A DNA stretch of 64,000 nt, from positions 1 through 64,000 of the forward strand of contig LNED01000023.1 of the NCBI GenBank assembly GCA_001464915.1, read 5' to 3'. This DNA comes from Sphingomonadales bacterium Ga0077531 (GTDB lineage Bacteria > Pseudomonadota > Alphaproteobacteria > Sphingomonadales > Sphingomonadaceae). This document shows, piece by piece, positions 51,703-61,280 of the stretch; the stretch's first letter is position 1; every line of letters starts with the position of its first letter. The notes under the pieces were generated by a model. It saw only the letters and a list, made by a program, of their open reading frames with translations, searched no databases and was not told the origin of the DNA. The translations under genes were made by a program, and so were the position numbers.

Positions 51703-52511
51703 GAGGCTGACCATTCTATCCATCTCTTCCAAAACCGGGCTTTGAGCCGGGGCATGTCCATCATGGCGTCCAGCGTTTCGCTGACCATGACCGGCACCTT
51801 GCCCGCACTATGGTTGATTTCACGTAAAGGCTGATTGTCGTGCGCGCCAAGCATTGCGGCCAGCCCGGTGCCGAGCACCAATACCCGTTTAGGCTGAGCC
51901 AGCGCGATGTGATGCGCCACTACAGCGTCCATCCCGCCAGCGCCAATCGCGGCAAGATCAGCCATCGGCGTGTAACACGGCAGGGCGGCGGCGAGGTAAA
52001 CCGCGTTATCATCAAGCCCCATCGCGGCGAGAATGTTGCCCAGCAACCGCCCCTGCGGCCCTTCCATCAGGCTGTCGCGGTCGTGTTCTTCGGGCTGTGG
52101 CACCAGCACCATCAGCGACGCACCTTCGGCGCCGCGCGGCGCAATCCGGGGATAAAGTCGCGCAGCATCAAGCTCCGCCGCTCCGAGCCACCACTGGCGA
52201 AATGCGGCGAGATCAGTTGGCGGCGAATCGCCCAGCAAGTCGCGGCGCAATATGGCAGGGGCGAGGGCGGGAGCGGGCGGCGGTGCTGTGGGGGCCGTTT
52301 GTTGCTTTGCCTGCTGCGTCTGATCCTGCGGGGCGGAAGCACTGCGGCTTGTTCCGGCGGTGACACCCTTGGGCGCGGCAGGGGCTTCCAACGGCGCTTC
52401 GGCCAACCACGCCGTAACGTCATCATCAAAGTCGTAGTCTACCCCAGCCGCGTGCCACCACGCGATTGCCGCCTCAAATTCGCGGGCAAGGGAAAGGGCT
52501 GGTTGGGTCAT
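51699..52511 (-). CDS. Uracil-DNA-glycosylase-like protein with lost catalytic motifs
   Basis: A 270-residue protein aligned by eye with UDG family 4: GRLLGNILAAMGL and LVLGTGLAAMLG are the conserved flanking parts. The first motif (normally GEAPG-) is VLVPQPEE (135-142) and the second (normally HPS/HPA) is SETLDAM (244-250). Only one cysteine (Cys179) exists, so the family's 4-cysteine Fe-S site is absent. It probably binds DNA or a base but does not excise uracil. The N-terminal roughly 90 residues are low-complexity (Ala/Pro/Gln). It is first in a coupled run with the transglycosylase and moaB. Confidence 0.7.
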   Translation of the reverse strand: MTQPALSLAREFEAAIAWWHAAGVDYDFDDDVTAWLAEAPLEAPAAPKGVTAGTSRSASAPQDQTQQAKQQTAPTAPPPAPALAPAILRRDLLGDSPPTDLAAFRQWWLGAAELDAARLYPRIAPRGAEGASLMVLVPQPEEHDRDSLMEGPQGRLLGNILAAMGLDDNAVYLAAALPCYTPMADLAAIGAGGMDAVVAHHIALAQPKRVLVLGTGLAAMLGAHDNQPLREINHSAGKVPVMVSETLDAMMDMPRLKARFWKRWIEWSAS

Positions 52512-52625
52512 GCTATTAAAGCGAGGTCTTGACTGTCTGATACCCAGTTAGCAAGTGAACCAGCACAGCAATTCGCCGGAATGTGCGGCGCGCGCGCTCA
52601 AAACAGTCAGGATCAGGAAAGCCCG

Positions 52626-54272
52626 ATGGTCGAACGTGAATCAATGCCCTGTGATGTTGTGATTGTCGGCGGCGGGGTCGCAGGCCTTGCAGCGGCAATC
52701 CGGCTGAAACAGGTCAATGCCGAACTCGAAGTGATCGTGCTCGAAAAGGGTTCGGAAATCGGCGCGCATATCCTGTCGGGCGCGGTGGTCGATCCCAAGT
52801 CGTTGGATGAGCTGCTGCCCGAATGGCGCGAACAAGGGTGCCCGATGGCGGAAACCCCGGTGACCGATAACTGGCACTGGGTGCTGTCGAAGAACGGCAA
52901 GACCTCGCTGCCCCACGCGATCATGCCGCCGTTGATGAGCAACCACGGCTGCTACACCGGCTCGCTTGGCAATCTGACCCGCTGGCTGGCCGAACAGGCC
53001 GAAGGGCTGGGGGTCATGGTATTCCCCGGCTTCCCCGCCGCCGAACTGATGATCGACGGAGAAGGCCGCGTTGCGGGCGTGATCACGCAGGACATGGGCA
53101 TCGCCGCCGATGGCAGCCACAAGGGCGATTACACCCCCGGCATGGAGATCCACGCGAAATACACCCTGTTTGCCGAGGGCGCGCGCGGCAACCTGACCAA
53201 GCAGATGAAGGCGCGGTTTGATCTGGAAGCGAACTGCCAGCCGCAGGTTTACGGCCTCGGCATCAAGGAATTGTGGGACATTGATCCCAAGAAGCATAAG
53301 CCGGGCCGAGTGATCCACACGCAGGGCTGGCCGCTGACCGAAAGCGATAGCTGGGGCGGGGGCTTCCTCTACCATCAGGCGAATGGTCAGGTGGCCTTGG
53401 GCTTCGTGACGGCGCTTGATTACAAGAACCCGTGGGTCTCGCCCTATCAGGAATTCCAGCGGTGGAAGAACCACCCGGCCATCCGCGAATATCTCGAAGG
53501 CGGCAAGCGCGTCAGCTACGGCGCGCGCGCGATCAACGAGGGCGGCTGGCAATCGGTGCCCAAGCTCGCCTTCCCCGGCGGCGCGCTGATCGGCTGCGCG
53601 GCGGGATTCGTCAATGTGCCGCGCATCAAGGGCAGCCACACCGCCATGAAGAGCGGGATGCTGGCAGCGGAAAGCATCGCCGCAGCAGTGGCAGCGGGTC
53701 ATGAAAAGACTGAGCTGGCCGATTACGATGCGGCGGTGCGGTCAAGCTGGATCGCAACCGAACTCAAGCTGGTGCAGAACGCGCAGCCTGCGGTGGCGAA
53801 ATACGGCGGCGACATCGGCACGGCACTGGCGGGCATCGACATGTGGATGCGCACGCTCAAGATCGGTCTGCCGGTCAAGATGAAGCACAAGCGTGATTAC
53901 ACATACACCGGCCGCGCTGATCTCTACCCGAAGATCGACTATCCCAAGCCCGACGGCGTCATCACCTTCGACCGCCTGACGAATGTGGCCTACAGCTACA
54001 CGAACCACGCTGAGGATCAGCCTTGCCACTTGCAGGTTGCCGATCTGACGTTGCAGCGGGAAAGCGAGTTGGAAGTGTTCGGTGGGCCTTCGGCACGCTA
54101 TTGCCCGGCGGGGGTGTATGAATGGCTGGAGGAAGCCGACGGCACGCCCAAGTTCCAGATCAACTCGCAGAACTGCGTCCACTGCAAGACCTGCGACATC
54201 AAGGACCCCAACCAGAACATCAACTGGGTGACGCCAGAAGGCGGCGGGGGGCCGAACTATCCGAACATGTGA
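52626..54272 (+). CDS. Electron-transfer-flavoprotein:ubiquinone oxidoreductase
   Basis: A 548-residue membrane-associated flavoprotein that passes electrons from ETF (fed by acyl-CoA and amino-acid dehydrogenases) to ubiquinone. FAD motif VGGGVAGLAA near residue 13; C-terminal 4Fe-4S ligands in ARYCPAGVYEW and NCVHCKTCDIKDP. AGGAAAG upstream supports the ATG. It heads a long plus-strand run; the gap to the cupin gene is 9 bases. Confidence 0.95.
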   Translation: MVERESMPCDVVIVGGGVAGLAAAIRLKQVNAELEVIVLEKGSEIGAHILSGAVVDPKSLDELLPEWREQGCPMAETPVTDNWHWVLSKNGKTSLPHAIMPPLMSNHGCYTGSLGNLTRWLAEQAEGLGVMVFPGFPAAELMIDGEGRVAGVITQDMGIAADGSHKGDYTPGMEIHAKYTLFAEGARGNLTKQMKARFDLEANCQPQVYGLGIKELWDIDPKKHKPGRVIHTQGWPLTESDSWGGGFLYHQANGQVALGFVTALDYKNPWVSPYQEFQRWKNHPAIREYLEGGKRVSYGARAINEGGWQSVPKLAFPGGALIGCAAGFVNVPRIKGSHTAMKSGMLAAESIAAAVAAGHEKTELADYDAAVRSSWIATELKLVQNAQPAVAKYGGDIGTALAGIDMWMRTLKIGLPVKMKHKRDYTYTGRADLYPKIDYPKPDGVITFDRLTNVAYSYTNHAEDQPCHLQVADLTLQRESELEVFGGPSARYCPAGVYEWLEEADGTPKFQINSQNCVHCKTCDIKDPNQNINWVTPEGGGGPNYPNM

Positions 54273-54281
54273 GGTCGAGCG

Positions 54282-55088
54282 ATGCCAGTAACGACGCGCG
54301 ATTGGGTCCTAGCCGCACCGGCAAGCCTTGATGCCTTCGGGATCGACCGGCGTTCAGCCATGGCGAGCGGCCTCGCGGCATTTTCGCTGGCGCTGTTGGG
54401 TTGCGAGGTTTCAGCGGCCAAGCCGCAGCGTCGCATGGCAGCGCGTGACTGGATCGAGCGGCAGGGTGAATTGGCGCGCGCGCTCAAGGGTGGTCAGATA
54501 TCGCCGCTGCAATGGATGGCCGACGCCGAGCGGCTGGCGGGCGAAATCGAGGTCGCCGAACTGATGGCCGAGGTGGACAAGGCGCAAGTCACCCAGAACG
54601 CGATGCCGCCGACCAATGACCCGCGCAAAAGCAGCATCCGCTTTCTTGATGCCGAGGGTGCACCGCGCAAGCTTGGCTATGGCGCGGCGCTGTTCGCGTT
54701 TGAGCCGCACAATGTAATCACCCCGCACGGCCACCGCCATATGGTCTCCTCGCACCTCGTGGTCGAAGGCGCGTTCCGGGTCCGAAATTTCGACCGGCTC
54801 AGGGATGAAGGCGAGGCGATGATCATCCGTCCCACCCGGGACTATATCGCCCGGACGGGCGCGCTCTCCGCGATGTCGGGCCCGAGCGACAACATCCACT
54901 GGTTTGTTCCCGAAGGCGGCAAGGCGATGACCTTCGACGTCATCATCTCGGGCCTCGATCAGGGCGAGGCGGATTACGAAATCGAAGCTATCGACCCGCT
55001 GGGCGGGATCGCGCGCCCGGACGGGACGATTCTTGCGCCCAAGATGTCGTTCGAGGCGGCGTCGGTGAAATACTCGGCGGAAATCTAG
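54282..55088 (+). CDS. Tat-type lipoprotein with cupin-like domain
   Basis: A 268-residue protein of no recognised family. DRRSAMASGLAAFSLALLGC combines a twin arginine (23-24) with a lipobox (Cys41), so a folded metalloprotein exported by Tat and lipid-anchored is likely. About 130-225 look like a cupin barrel: histidines in HNVITPHGHRHMVSSH (143, 149, 151, 153, 158) and His206 in NIHWFVPEGG could bind a metal. The cofactor and substrate are unknown. The gene is 9 bases after the ETF-QO gene and 8 bases before ispE. Confidence 0.65.
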   Translation: MPVTTRDWVLAAPASLDAFGIDRRSAMASGLAAFSLALLGCEVSAAKPQRRMAARDWIERQGELARALKGGQISPLQWMADAERLAGEIEVAELMAEVDKAQVTQNAMPPTNDPRKSSIRFLDAEGAPRKLGYGAALFAFEPHNVITPHGHRHMVSSHLVVEGAFRVRNFDRLRDEGEAMIIRPTRDYIARTGALSAMSGPSDNIHWFVPEGGKAMTFDVIISGLDQGEADYEIEAIDPLGGIARPDGTILAPKMSFEAASVKYSAEI

Positions 55089-55096
55089 TACTTCCT

Positions 55097-55897
55097 ATGG
55101 TCATGCTCGAAACCGCCTACGCCAAGATCAACCTCGCGCTGCATGTCCGCAGGCGGCGGGAGGACGGGTATCATGAGCTTGAGACCCTGTTCGCTTTCGT
55201 CGATGCGGGGGACGTGCTGAGCGCCGCGCCTGCCGCCGATAGCGTCACCACGCTGGGCGAGTTTGCGGGCGGGCTCGACAATCCTTTCGACAACCTCGTC
55301 GCCCGCGCGCTCAATGCCCTTCCGCGCCCGCACGGCCTTGCGGTGACGCTTGAAAAAAACCTCCCCGTCGCCGCTGGTCTTGGCGGCGGGTCGGCGGATG
55401 CGGGGGCGGTGTTCCGGATGGTCGAGGCGCTCCATGGGCTGCCCGATGACTGGCAGGCGCGCGCGGCCAAGCTCGGCGCGGATGTGCCCGCCTGCGTGCT
55501 CAGCCGAACCCATATCGGACTCGGCACCGGCACCGAGCAGGTCGAGGTGGAAGACGACCTCGCCGGCACCCCCGTCCTGCTGGTCAACCCGCGCCTGCCG
55601 CTCTCGACCGGGCCGGTGTTCAAGGCATGGGATGGCGAGGATCGCGGGCCGCTCCCCGAAGGCCCCGCCTCAGCGATAGCAAGGGAAGGGCGCAACGACC
55701 TCGAAGCCCCCGCCATTTCGCTGTGCCCGGTTATCGCCGAGGTGCTGGCGGCATTGCAGGCCACCGCGCCATGGCTTGCCCGCATGTCCGGATCAGGCGC
55801 GACCTGCTTTGCGCTTTACGATACCCCCGAAGCCCGCGATGCGGCGGCGGCGGCCATGCCGTCCGGCTGGTGGACCATGGCAGGGCGGCTGCGGTGA
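55097..55897 (+). CDS. ispE: 4-diphosphocytidyl-2-C-methyl-D-erythritol kinase
   Basis: A 266-residue GHMP kinase of the MEP isoprenoid pathway. YAKINLALHV opens it, the ATP site is PVAAGLGGGSADAGA, and MSGSGATCFALY lies near the C-terminus. ATG at 55097 or 55103. Its stop overlaps the next gene's GTG. Confidence 0.95.
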   Translation: MVMLETAYAKINLALHVRRRREDGYHELETLFAFVDAGDVLSAAPAADSVTTLGEFAGGLDNPFDNLVARALNALPRPHGLAVTLEKNLPVAAGLGGGSADAGAVFRMVEALHGLPDDWQARAAKLGADVPACVLSRTHIGLGTGTEQVEVEDDLAGTPVLLVNPRLPLSTGPVFKAWDGEDRGPLPEGPASAIAREGRNDLEAPAISLCPVIAEVLAALQATAPWLARMSGSGATCFALYDTPEARDAAAAAMPSGWWTMAGRLR

Positions 55898-56610
55898 GCG
55901 AAGCCTTCCGCCAGATCGGCACGCCAACCACCGGCGGGATTGTCTGCACTGCTGATCACGCCAGCAATCACGTGCCTGCCAACATGGACCTCGGCATCCC
56001 CGCGCATCTGCTGCACGAACACATCGCAGTCGATATCGGCACCGCCGCCATCGCCGAAGTCTTTGCCCAAACCCACACCATCCCGGCGCACATCGCCGCC
56101 GTCAGCCGCCTGGTGTGCGATCTCAACCGCGAAGAAACCGCCCCCGGTCTTGTCCCCGAAGCCAGCGACGGGCACGCGATTCCCGGCAATGTCGGTGCGG
56201 ACAGGGAAGGGAGGCTCGACCGCTTCCACCGCCCCTATCATTCCGCGCTGGAGCAGTGGCTGGCAGCCGCAGAGCCGGCGCTGATCCTCTCGCTCCACAG
56301 CTTCACCCCGCGCCTTGCGAGCCGGGACGAGCCACGCCCGTGGGAGGTCGGCGTGCTCTACAACACCGATGATCGCGCCGCGCGGATCGCCATCCCGCTG
56401 CTCGCAGCCGAGGGGCTGAACGTGGGCGACAACCTCCCCTATTCCGGCCGCGATCTCAACTACACCATGAACCGCCATGCTGAGGCGCATGGGCGTCCTT
56501 ATCTCGGCGTCGAACTGCGGCAAGACCTTGTCCAGACCCCCGCTGATCACGCCCGCTGGGCCGCGCTGCTGGCCGACATAACGCAAAGGGTTGCGCTGGC
56601 GCTCACCTGA
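55894..56610 (+). CDS. N-formylglutamate amidohydrolase family protein
   Basis: A 238-residue metallo-hydrolase. DHASNHVP and SRLVCDLNREE with LILSLHSFTP are the conserved motifs of the family (HutG/N-formylglutamate deformylase fold). The GTG start overlaps the ispE stop (GTGA). No hut genes are nearby, so histidine breakdown is not implied; it may act on another N-acyl amino acid. Confidence 0.87.
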   Translation: MSEAFRQIGTPTTGGIVCTADHASNHVPANMDLGIPAHLLHEHIAVDIGTAAIAEVFAQTHTIPAHIAAVSRLVCDLNREETAPGLVPEASDGHAIPGNVGADREGRLDRFHRPYHSALEQWLAAAEPALILSLHSFTPRLASRDEPRPWEVGVLYNTDDRAARIAIPLLAAEGLNVGDNLPYSGRDLNYTMNRHAEAHGRPYLGVELRQDLVQTPADHARWAALLADITQRVALALT

Positions 56611-56652
56611 AGGCAGGGGACGTTTCACAAATCGCCTGCCACAGGAAATCTT

Positions 56653-58374
56653 ATGTCGCGTACCTTTGACAAGTCCAAGCTTCCCAGCCGCCACGTTTCC
56701 GTCGGGCCGGAGCGCGCGCCGCACCGCTCGTATTACTACGCGATGGGCATGACCGAGGAAGAAATCGCGCAGCCGTTTGTCGGCGTGGTTAGCGCAGGGA
56801 ACGACTCTGCGCCGTGCAACACCACGCTGAACGCGCAGGCCGATGTCTGCCGCGAAGGCGTGATCGCAGGCGGTGGTACCCCGCGTCGGTTCAACACCAT
56901 CACCGTCACCGATGGCATCGCGATGGGCCATCAGGGCATGAAATCCTCGCTGATCAGCCGCGAGGTGATCGCGGACTCGATCGAGCTTTCGATGCGCGGG
57001 CATTGCTATGATGCGCTTGTCGGTTTTGCCGGGTGCGACAAGAGCCTGCCCGGGATGATGATGGCGATGCTGCGGCTGAATGTGCCGTCGATCTTCGTCT
57101 ATGGCGGGTCAATCCTGCCCGGCACCTATGATGGCAAGGATGTGACCGTCAAAGACGTGTTCGAAGCGGTGGGGCAATATGCGGCGGGCAATTGCCCGCT
57201 GAAAGATCTGATCGCGCTCGAAAAGGTCGCCTGTCCGGGGCACGGCGCGTGCGGTGGTCAGTATACCGCCAACACGATGGCCTGCGTGGGTGAGGCGATT
57301 GGTCTTTCGCTCCCCAATAGCAACATGGTGCCAGCGCCCTATCAGAACCGCGCCGAAATCGCGACGGCAGCGGGCGCGCAGGTGATGGAGTTGCTCGCGC
57401 TGAACCTCAGGCCGCGTGACATCTGTACCCGCGAAGCGTTTGAAAACGCAGCGCGCGTGGTCGCTGCCACCGGCGGGTCGACCAATGCCGGGCTGCACTT
57501 GCCCGCCATGGCGAGCGAGGCCGGGATCGACTTCGACCTGTTCGACGTCGCCGAGATTTTCAAGACCACACCTTACATCGCCGACCTGCAACCGGGCGGG
57601 CGCTATGTCGCCAAGGATATGTATGACGCGGGCGGCGTTTACATGCTGATGAAGACGATGCTGGATAACGGTCTGCTGCACGGCGACTGCATGACCGTGA
57701 CCGGCAAAACGCTGGGCGAGAACATTGATCAGGTGACCTGGAACCCCGATCAAAAGGTTATCTACGACGTGAAGACCCCGCTCAGCCCAACCGGCGGGGT
57801 GGTTGGCCTCAAGGGCAGTCTCGCGCCCGACGGCGCAATCGTGAAGGTTGCCGGGATGGAGCGTTTGCAATTCACCGGCCCGGCGCAGGTGTTCGATTGC
57901 GAGGAGGATTGCTTTGCCGCAGTTGAAGCGCGTCAAATCAAGGAAGGCGCGGTGATCGTGATCCGGTACGAAGGGCCAAAAGGCGGGCCCGGGATGCGCG
58001 AGATGCTCTCGACCACTGCCGCGCTATACGGGCAGGGCATGGGCGAGAAGGTCGCGCTGATCACCGATGGGCGGTTCTCAGGTGCAACGCGGGGCTTCTG
58101 CATCGGCCATGTTGGCCCCGAAGCGGCGGACGGCGGCCCGATTGCGCTGATCGAGGATGGCGACATCATCAGCATCGATGCGGAACGCGGCACGATTGAT
58201 CTCGACGTGGCCGAAGATGTGCTCGCCGCTCGCCGCGCCCAATGGCAGCCGCGCGACCATGATTATCAGGCAGGAGCGCTGTGGCGCTATGCCCAGAACG
58301 TCGGTCCGGCGCGGTTCGGTGCGCTGACCCACCCCGGCGCCAAGGCAGAAACCCATGTTTTTGCGGATATCTAG
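56653..58374 (+). CDS. ilvD: Dihydroxy-acid dehydratase
   Basis: A 573-residue iron-sulfur enzyme of valine/isoleucine synthesis. Cluster ligands include Cys in NTTLNAQ-region (PCNTTLN), GCDKSLPGM and [12 protein letters not shown], with C-terminal [21 protein letters not shown] upstream supports the ATG. A small lipoprotein gene overlaps its 3' end by 20 bases. Confidence 0.96.
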   Translation: MSRTFDKSKLPSRHVSVGPERAPHRSYYYAMGMTEEEIAQPFVGVVSAGNDSAPCNTTLNAQADVCREGVIAGGGTPRRFNTITVTDGIAMGHQGMKSSLISREVIADSIELSMRGHCYDALVGFAGCDKSLPGMMMAMLRLNVPSIFVYGGSILPGTYDGKDVTVKDVFEAVGQYAAGNCPLKDLIALEKVACPGHGACGGQYTANTMACVGEAIGLSLPNSNMVPAPYQNRAEIATAAGAQVMELLALNLRPRDICTREAFENAARVVAATGGSTNAGLHLPAMASEAGIDFDLFDVAEIFKTTPYIADLQPGGRYVAKDMYDAGGVYMLMKTMLDNGLLHGDCMTVTGKTLGENIDQVTWNPDQKVIYDVKTPLSPTGGVVGLKGSLAPDGAIVKVAGMERLQFTGPAQVFDCEEDCFAAVEARQIKEGAVIVIRYEGPKGGPGMREMLSTTAALYGQGMGEKVALITDGRFSGATRGFCIGHVGPEAADGGPIALIEDGDIISIDAERGTIDLDVAEDVLAARRAQWQPRDHDYQAGALWRYAQNVGPARFGALTHPGAKAETHVFADI

Positions 58375-58705
58375 CGCGCTCTGCCTGCTGATTGCTTTGG
58401 CGGGGTGTGGGGTGAGTGAAACTTCCCCGCCGCCGCCCGGCGCGTTGGTTGACTGCGCGATTGGTGCGGGCGCTGAACTTTCGCCGGTTTGCACGCTTGA
58501 GGAGGTGGCGGGGACAAATGAAATCGTCATCCACCATCCCGATGGCGGGTTTCGGCGCCTGATCCGTGATGCGGAGACCGGCGACCTGTCGCCGCTAGAC
58601 GGGGCCGATCCTTTGGTGATCGAGCAGGGAGGCGGGCTGCAATTCGCGCTCGGTGCGGATCGTTACTCTATCCCGCCCGAACTGATCGCGCCCGCGCCGC
58701 AGTGA
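58355..58705 (+). CDS. Small lipoprotein of unknown function
   Basis: A 116-residue lipoprotein with the lipobox LAGC (Cys18). The mature part has a Pro-rich stretch then a compact domain ([36 protein letters not shown]) that may be a small beta-fold. No family recognised. It starts inside ilvD and its stop overlaps the next gene's start (GTGA), so translation is coupled. Similar small genes after ilvD may occur in relatives. Confidence 0.75.
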   Translation: MFLRISSALCLLIALAGCGVSETSPPPPGALVDCAIGAGAELSPVCTLEEVAGTNEIVIHHPDGGFRRLIRDAETGDLSPLDGADPLVIEQGGGLQFALGADRYSIPPELIAPAPQ

Positions 58706-60087
58706 CCCACGCGCAGGTTCTCACCGCCCAACAGATGCGCGCCGCTGAACAGGCGCTGTTCGATGCAGGTATGAGCGTCAACGACCTGATGGAAACCGCC
58801 GCTGGCGGCGCGGCGGAATGGATCAGGCGGGTGGCGGCGGGCCGTTCGGTCACGGTCTTGTGCGGCCCTGGCAACAACGGCGGTGACGGCTATGTAATCG
58901 CACGCATTTTGCGCAGTGCCGGCAATGCGGTCAGTGTTATTGCTCCGCTCGACCCAGCGACCGATGCGGCCAAGGACGCGGCACGTCGGTGGGATGGGCC
59001 GGTGGCGAAAAGCGGCGGCCATGGCGGTGTGTTTGTCGATTGCCTGTTCGGCTCAGGGCTGGGGCGGCCTTTGGTGGCTGAACACGCGCTGTTGCTGCGT
59101 GATCTTGCTGCGCGGCATCACTATCGGGTCGCGATCGATGTTCCCTCAGGGATCGCGAGCGATAGCGGCGCTGCGTTGAATGACCGACTGCCGCACTTTG
59201 ATTTGACGCTGGCGTTGGGCGCGTGGAAATTCGCGCATTGGAACCTGCCCGGCCGCGCGTTGATGGGGCATCTGAGGCTTGTCCCGATTGGCATTGACGC
59301 GGTTGAGGGGGCGGCGCAACTGGTCGAGCGTCCGGTTGTCGCTCCGCCCACTGCCGATAGCCACAAATATCTCAGAGGCTTATTGGGCATAGTTGCGGGC
59401 GGGATGCCGGGGGCGAGCCTGCTTGCCGCCGCCGCAGCGCAGCGGGCTGGGGCAGGGTATGTGAAATTGCTCGCCCGCGCGCCTGACCCGCGTACGCCCG
59501 CCGATGTGGTGACCGAGACCGCGCCACTGGCCGAAGCGCTCACCGATCCGCGCATCGCAGCGGTGCTAGTGGGCCCGGGGCTGGGGCGCGATGGCGCGGC
59601 CAAGGCCAGGCTGGGTGAGGCGCTGCGCCATGCGCGCGCGCTGGTGCTTGATGCTGATGCGCTGGTGTTGCTCGCGCCCAATATGCTCGCCCGCGACATT
59701 CCGATGCTCGCCACTCCGCATGATGGCGAGCTGGACACTTTGTGTCGCAATTTCGGGGTGATAGCCGAAGGGCGACGCCAACGCGCGCAGGCGCTGGCCA
59801 AGGTCACTGGGATGGTGGTGCTCGCCAAGGGACCGGACAGCGTGGTGGCCGCGCCCGATGGCAGGCTGGCGCTCGGTATTCCTGCATCAAGCTGGCTGTC
59901 GGTGGCAGGCACGGGCGACGTCCTCGCCGGGATTGCGGCAAGTCGGATGGCGACCGGCGCCGATCCCTTCGCCGCCGCGTGTCAGGCATTGTGGCTGCAT
60001 AGCGAGGCGGTACGGCGCGCCGGTCCGGCTTTTACCCCCTCGCAGCTTGCCGAATGCGTGTCTGAGGCGCTAGCGGCCTGTCTGTGA
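58702..60087 (+). CDS. nnr: Bifunctional NAD(P)H-hydrate repair enzyme (epimerase/dehydratase)
   Basis: A 461-residue fusion. The N-terminal YjeF domain (about 1-205) epimerises damaged NAD(P)HX; GPGNNGGDGYVIAR is its signature. The C-terminal ribokinase-like domain (about 215-461) dehydrates the S form with ADP; VGPGLGRDG, TPHDGEL and SVAGTGDVLAGI are its motifs. GTG start overlapping the small lipoprotein stop. Its stop overlaps the next start. Confidence 0.93.
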   Translation: MTHAQVLTAQQMRAAEQALFDAGMSVNDLMETAAGGAAEWIRRVAAGRSVTVLCGPGNNGGDGYVIARILRSAGNAVSVIAPLDPATDAAKDAARRWDGPVAKSGGHGGVFVDCLFGSGLGRPLVAEHALLLRDLAARHHYRVAIDVPSGIASDSGAALNDRLPHFDLTLALGAWKFAHWNLPGRALMGHLRLVPIGIDAVEGAAQLVERPVVAPPTADSHKYLRGLLGIVAGGMPGASLLAAAAAQRAGAGYVKLLARAPDPRTPADVVTETAPLAEALTDPRIAAVLVGPGLGRDGAAKARLGEALRHARALVLDADALVLLAPNMLARDIPMLATPHDGELDTLCRNFGVIAEGRRQRAQALAKVTGMVVLAKGPDSVVAAPDGRLALGIPASSWLSVAGTGDVLAGIAASRMATGADPFAAACQALWLHSEAVRRAGPAFTPSQLAECVSEALAACL

Positions 60088-61280
60088 GTAATATTGATCA
60101 AATCATCCGCCTCGCCGCCAAGGGTGATGGCGTTGCCGCATCCGGGCGGCATATCGCCGGCGCAGTCCCCGGCGATACCATCGACGCGGACGGCGCGATC
60201 ACCTCTGGTCCGCACCACATCGCGCCTGCCTGCCGCCATTTTGGGACTTGTGGCGGGTGCCTGTTGCAGCACGTGGATGACACCGTGCTGGCAGAGTTTG
60301 TCGAGGGCCGGGTGGTCAACGCTGCCAAGGGGCAGGGGATCGAACCGTCCGAGCTGCTCCTCGTTCACCTTTCGCCGCCCGCCACCCGCCGCCGCGCGGG
60401 GCTGCACGGACTTCGCACGCATAAGGGCGCAGTGCTGGGCTATCGTGAGGGCGGATCGCACCGCGTTGTCGATCTGGCCGAATGCCCGGTGCTGCATCCC
60501 GCTCTCACCGCCCTGATTGCGCCGTTGCGCAAATTCGTGGGCGCGCATGGGCCCAAGGCGATGGTTGGGATCGATTTGACGCTGGCCGATCAGGGCGTGG
60601 ATGTCAGCTTGGTCCACTTCCCGCTCGAAGGACTTGGGCCGACCGAGGCCGCGCTCGATTTCGCGCGCGAACAGGGGCTTGCGCGGCTTACCATTGATCA
60701 AGGCTACGGCCCGGAGACGTTGTGGGAGCCGGAGCCTGCCACGGTCACGCTGGCGGGCGTGCCGGTCAGCCTGCCGCCGGGTGCTTTTCTGCAAGCGACC
60801 CATGATGCCGAACTGCGGATGGCGACCGACGCGGTCGAATGGCTCGACGGGGCAGCGATGGTGGCTGATCTGTTCGCGGGCCTCGGCACCTTTGCTTTTG
60901 CGCTGCGAGAAGGGCGCAAGGTGCTCGCAGTTGAGGCCGAGCGCGCGGCGCATCTGGCGTGCAAAGCTGCGGGCCCGCAGTCCGGGGGAACCGTGCTGGC
61001 GCTGCATCGCGATCTGTTCAGGAGCCCGCTGGAACCGGCTGAACTCAATCGATTTGATGCCGTGCTGCTCGATCCCCCGCGCGCCGGTGCCCGCGCACAA
61101 GTGGCGGAAATTGCCGCGAGCACGCTCGCCAAGGTGGTCTATGTCAGTTGCAATCCGGCAAGCTGGGCGCGCGATGCGGCGACGCTGACAGCGGCGGGGT
61201 TCCGGCTGACCAAGCTGCGCCCGGTCGGCCAGTTCCGCTGGTCCACTCATGTTGAACTGGTAAGCCTGTTTGAGCGTTAA
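60084..61280 (+). CDS. RlmD/RumA-type RNA uracil-C5 methyltransferase
   Basis: A 398-residue class I methyltransferase. Four cysteines (50, 56, 59 in CRHFGTCGGC, and one in LAECPV) bind a 4Fe-4S cluster. SAM motif is DLFAGLGTFAF, with VLLDPPRAGA and YVSCNPASW holding the nucleophile Cys. The N-terminal TRAM is short. It probably methylates a uridine of 23S rRNA; the site is not determined. GTG start; last in the plus-strand run and convergent by four bases with the exosortase-associated hydrolase. Confidence 0.9.
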   Translation: MSNIDQIIRLAAKGDGVAASGRHIAGAVPGDTIDADGAITSGPHHIAPACRHFGTCGGCLLQHVDDTVLAEFVEGRVVNAAKGQGIEPSELLLVHLSPPATRRRAGLHGLRTHKGAVLGYREGGSHRVVDLAECPVLHPALTALIAPLRKFVGAHGPKAMVGIDLTLADQGVDVSLVHFPLEGLGPTEAALDFAREQGLARLTIDQGYGPETLWEPEPATVTLAGVPVSLPPGAFLQATHDAELRMATDAVEWLDGAAMVADLFAGLGTFAFALREGRKVLAVEAERAAHLACKAAGPQSGGTVLALHRDLFRSPLEPAELNRFDAVLLDPPRAGARAQVAEIAASTLAKVVYVSCNPASWARDAATLTAAGFRLTKLRPVGQFRWSTHVELVSLFER

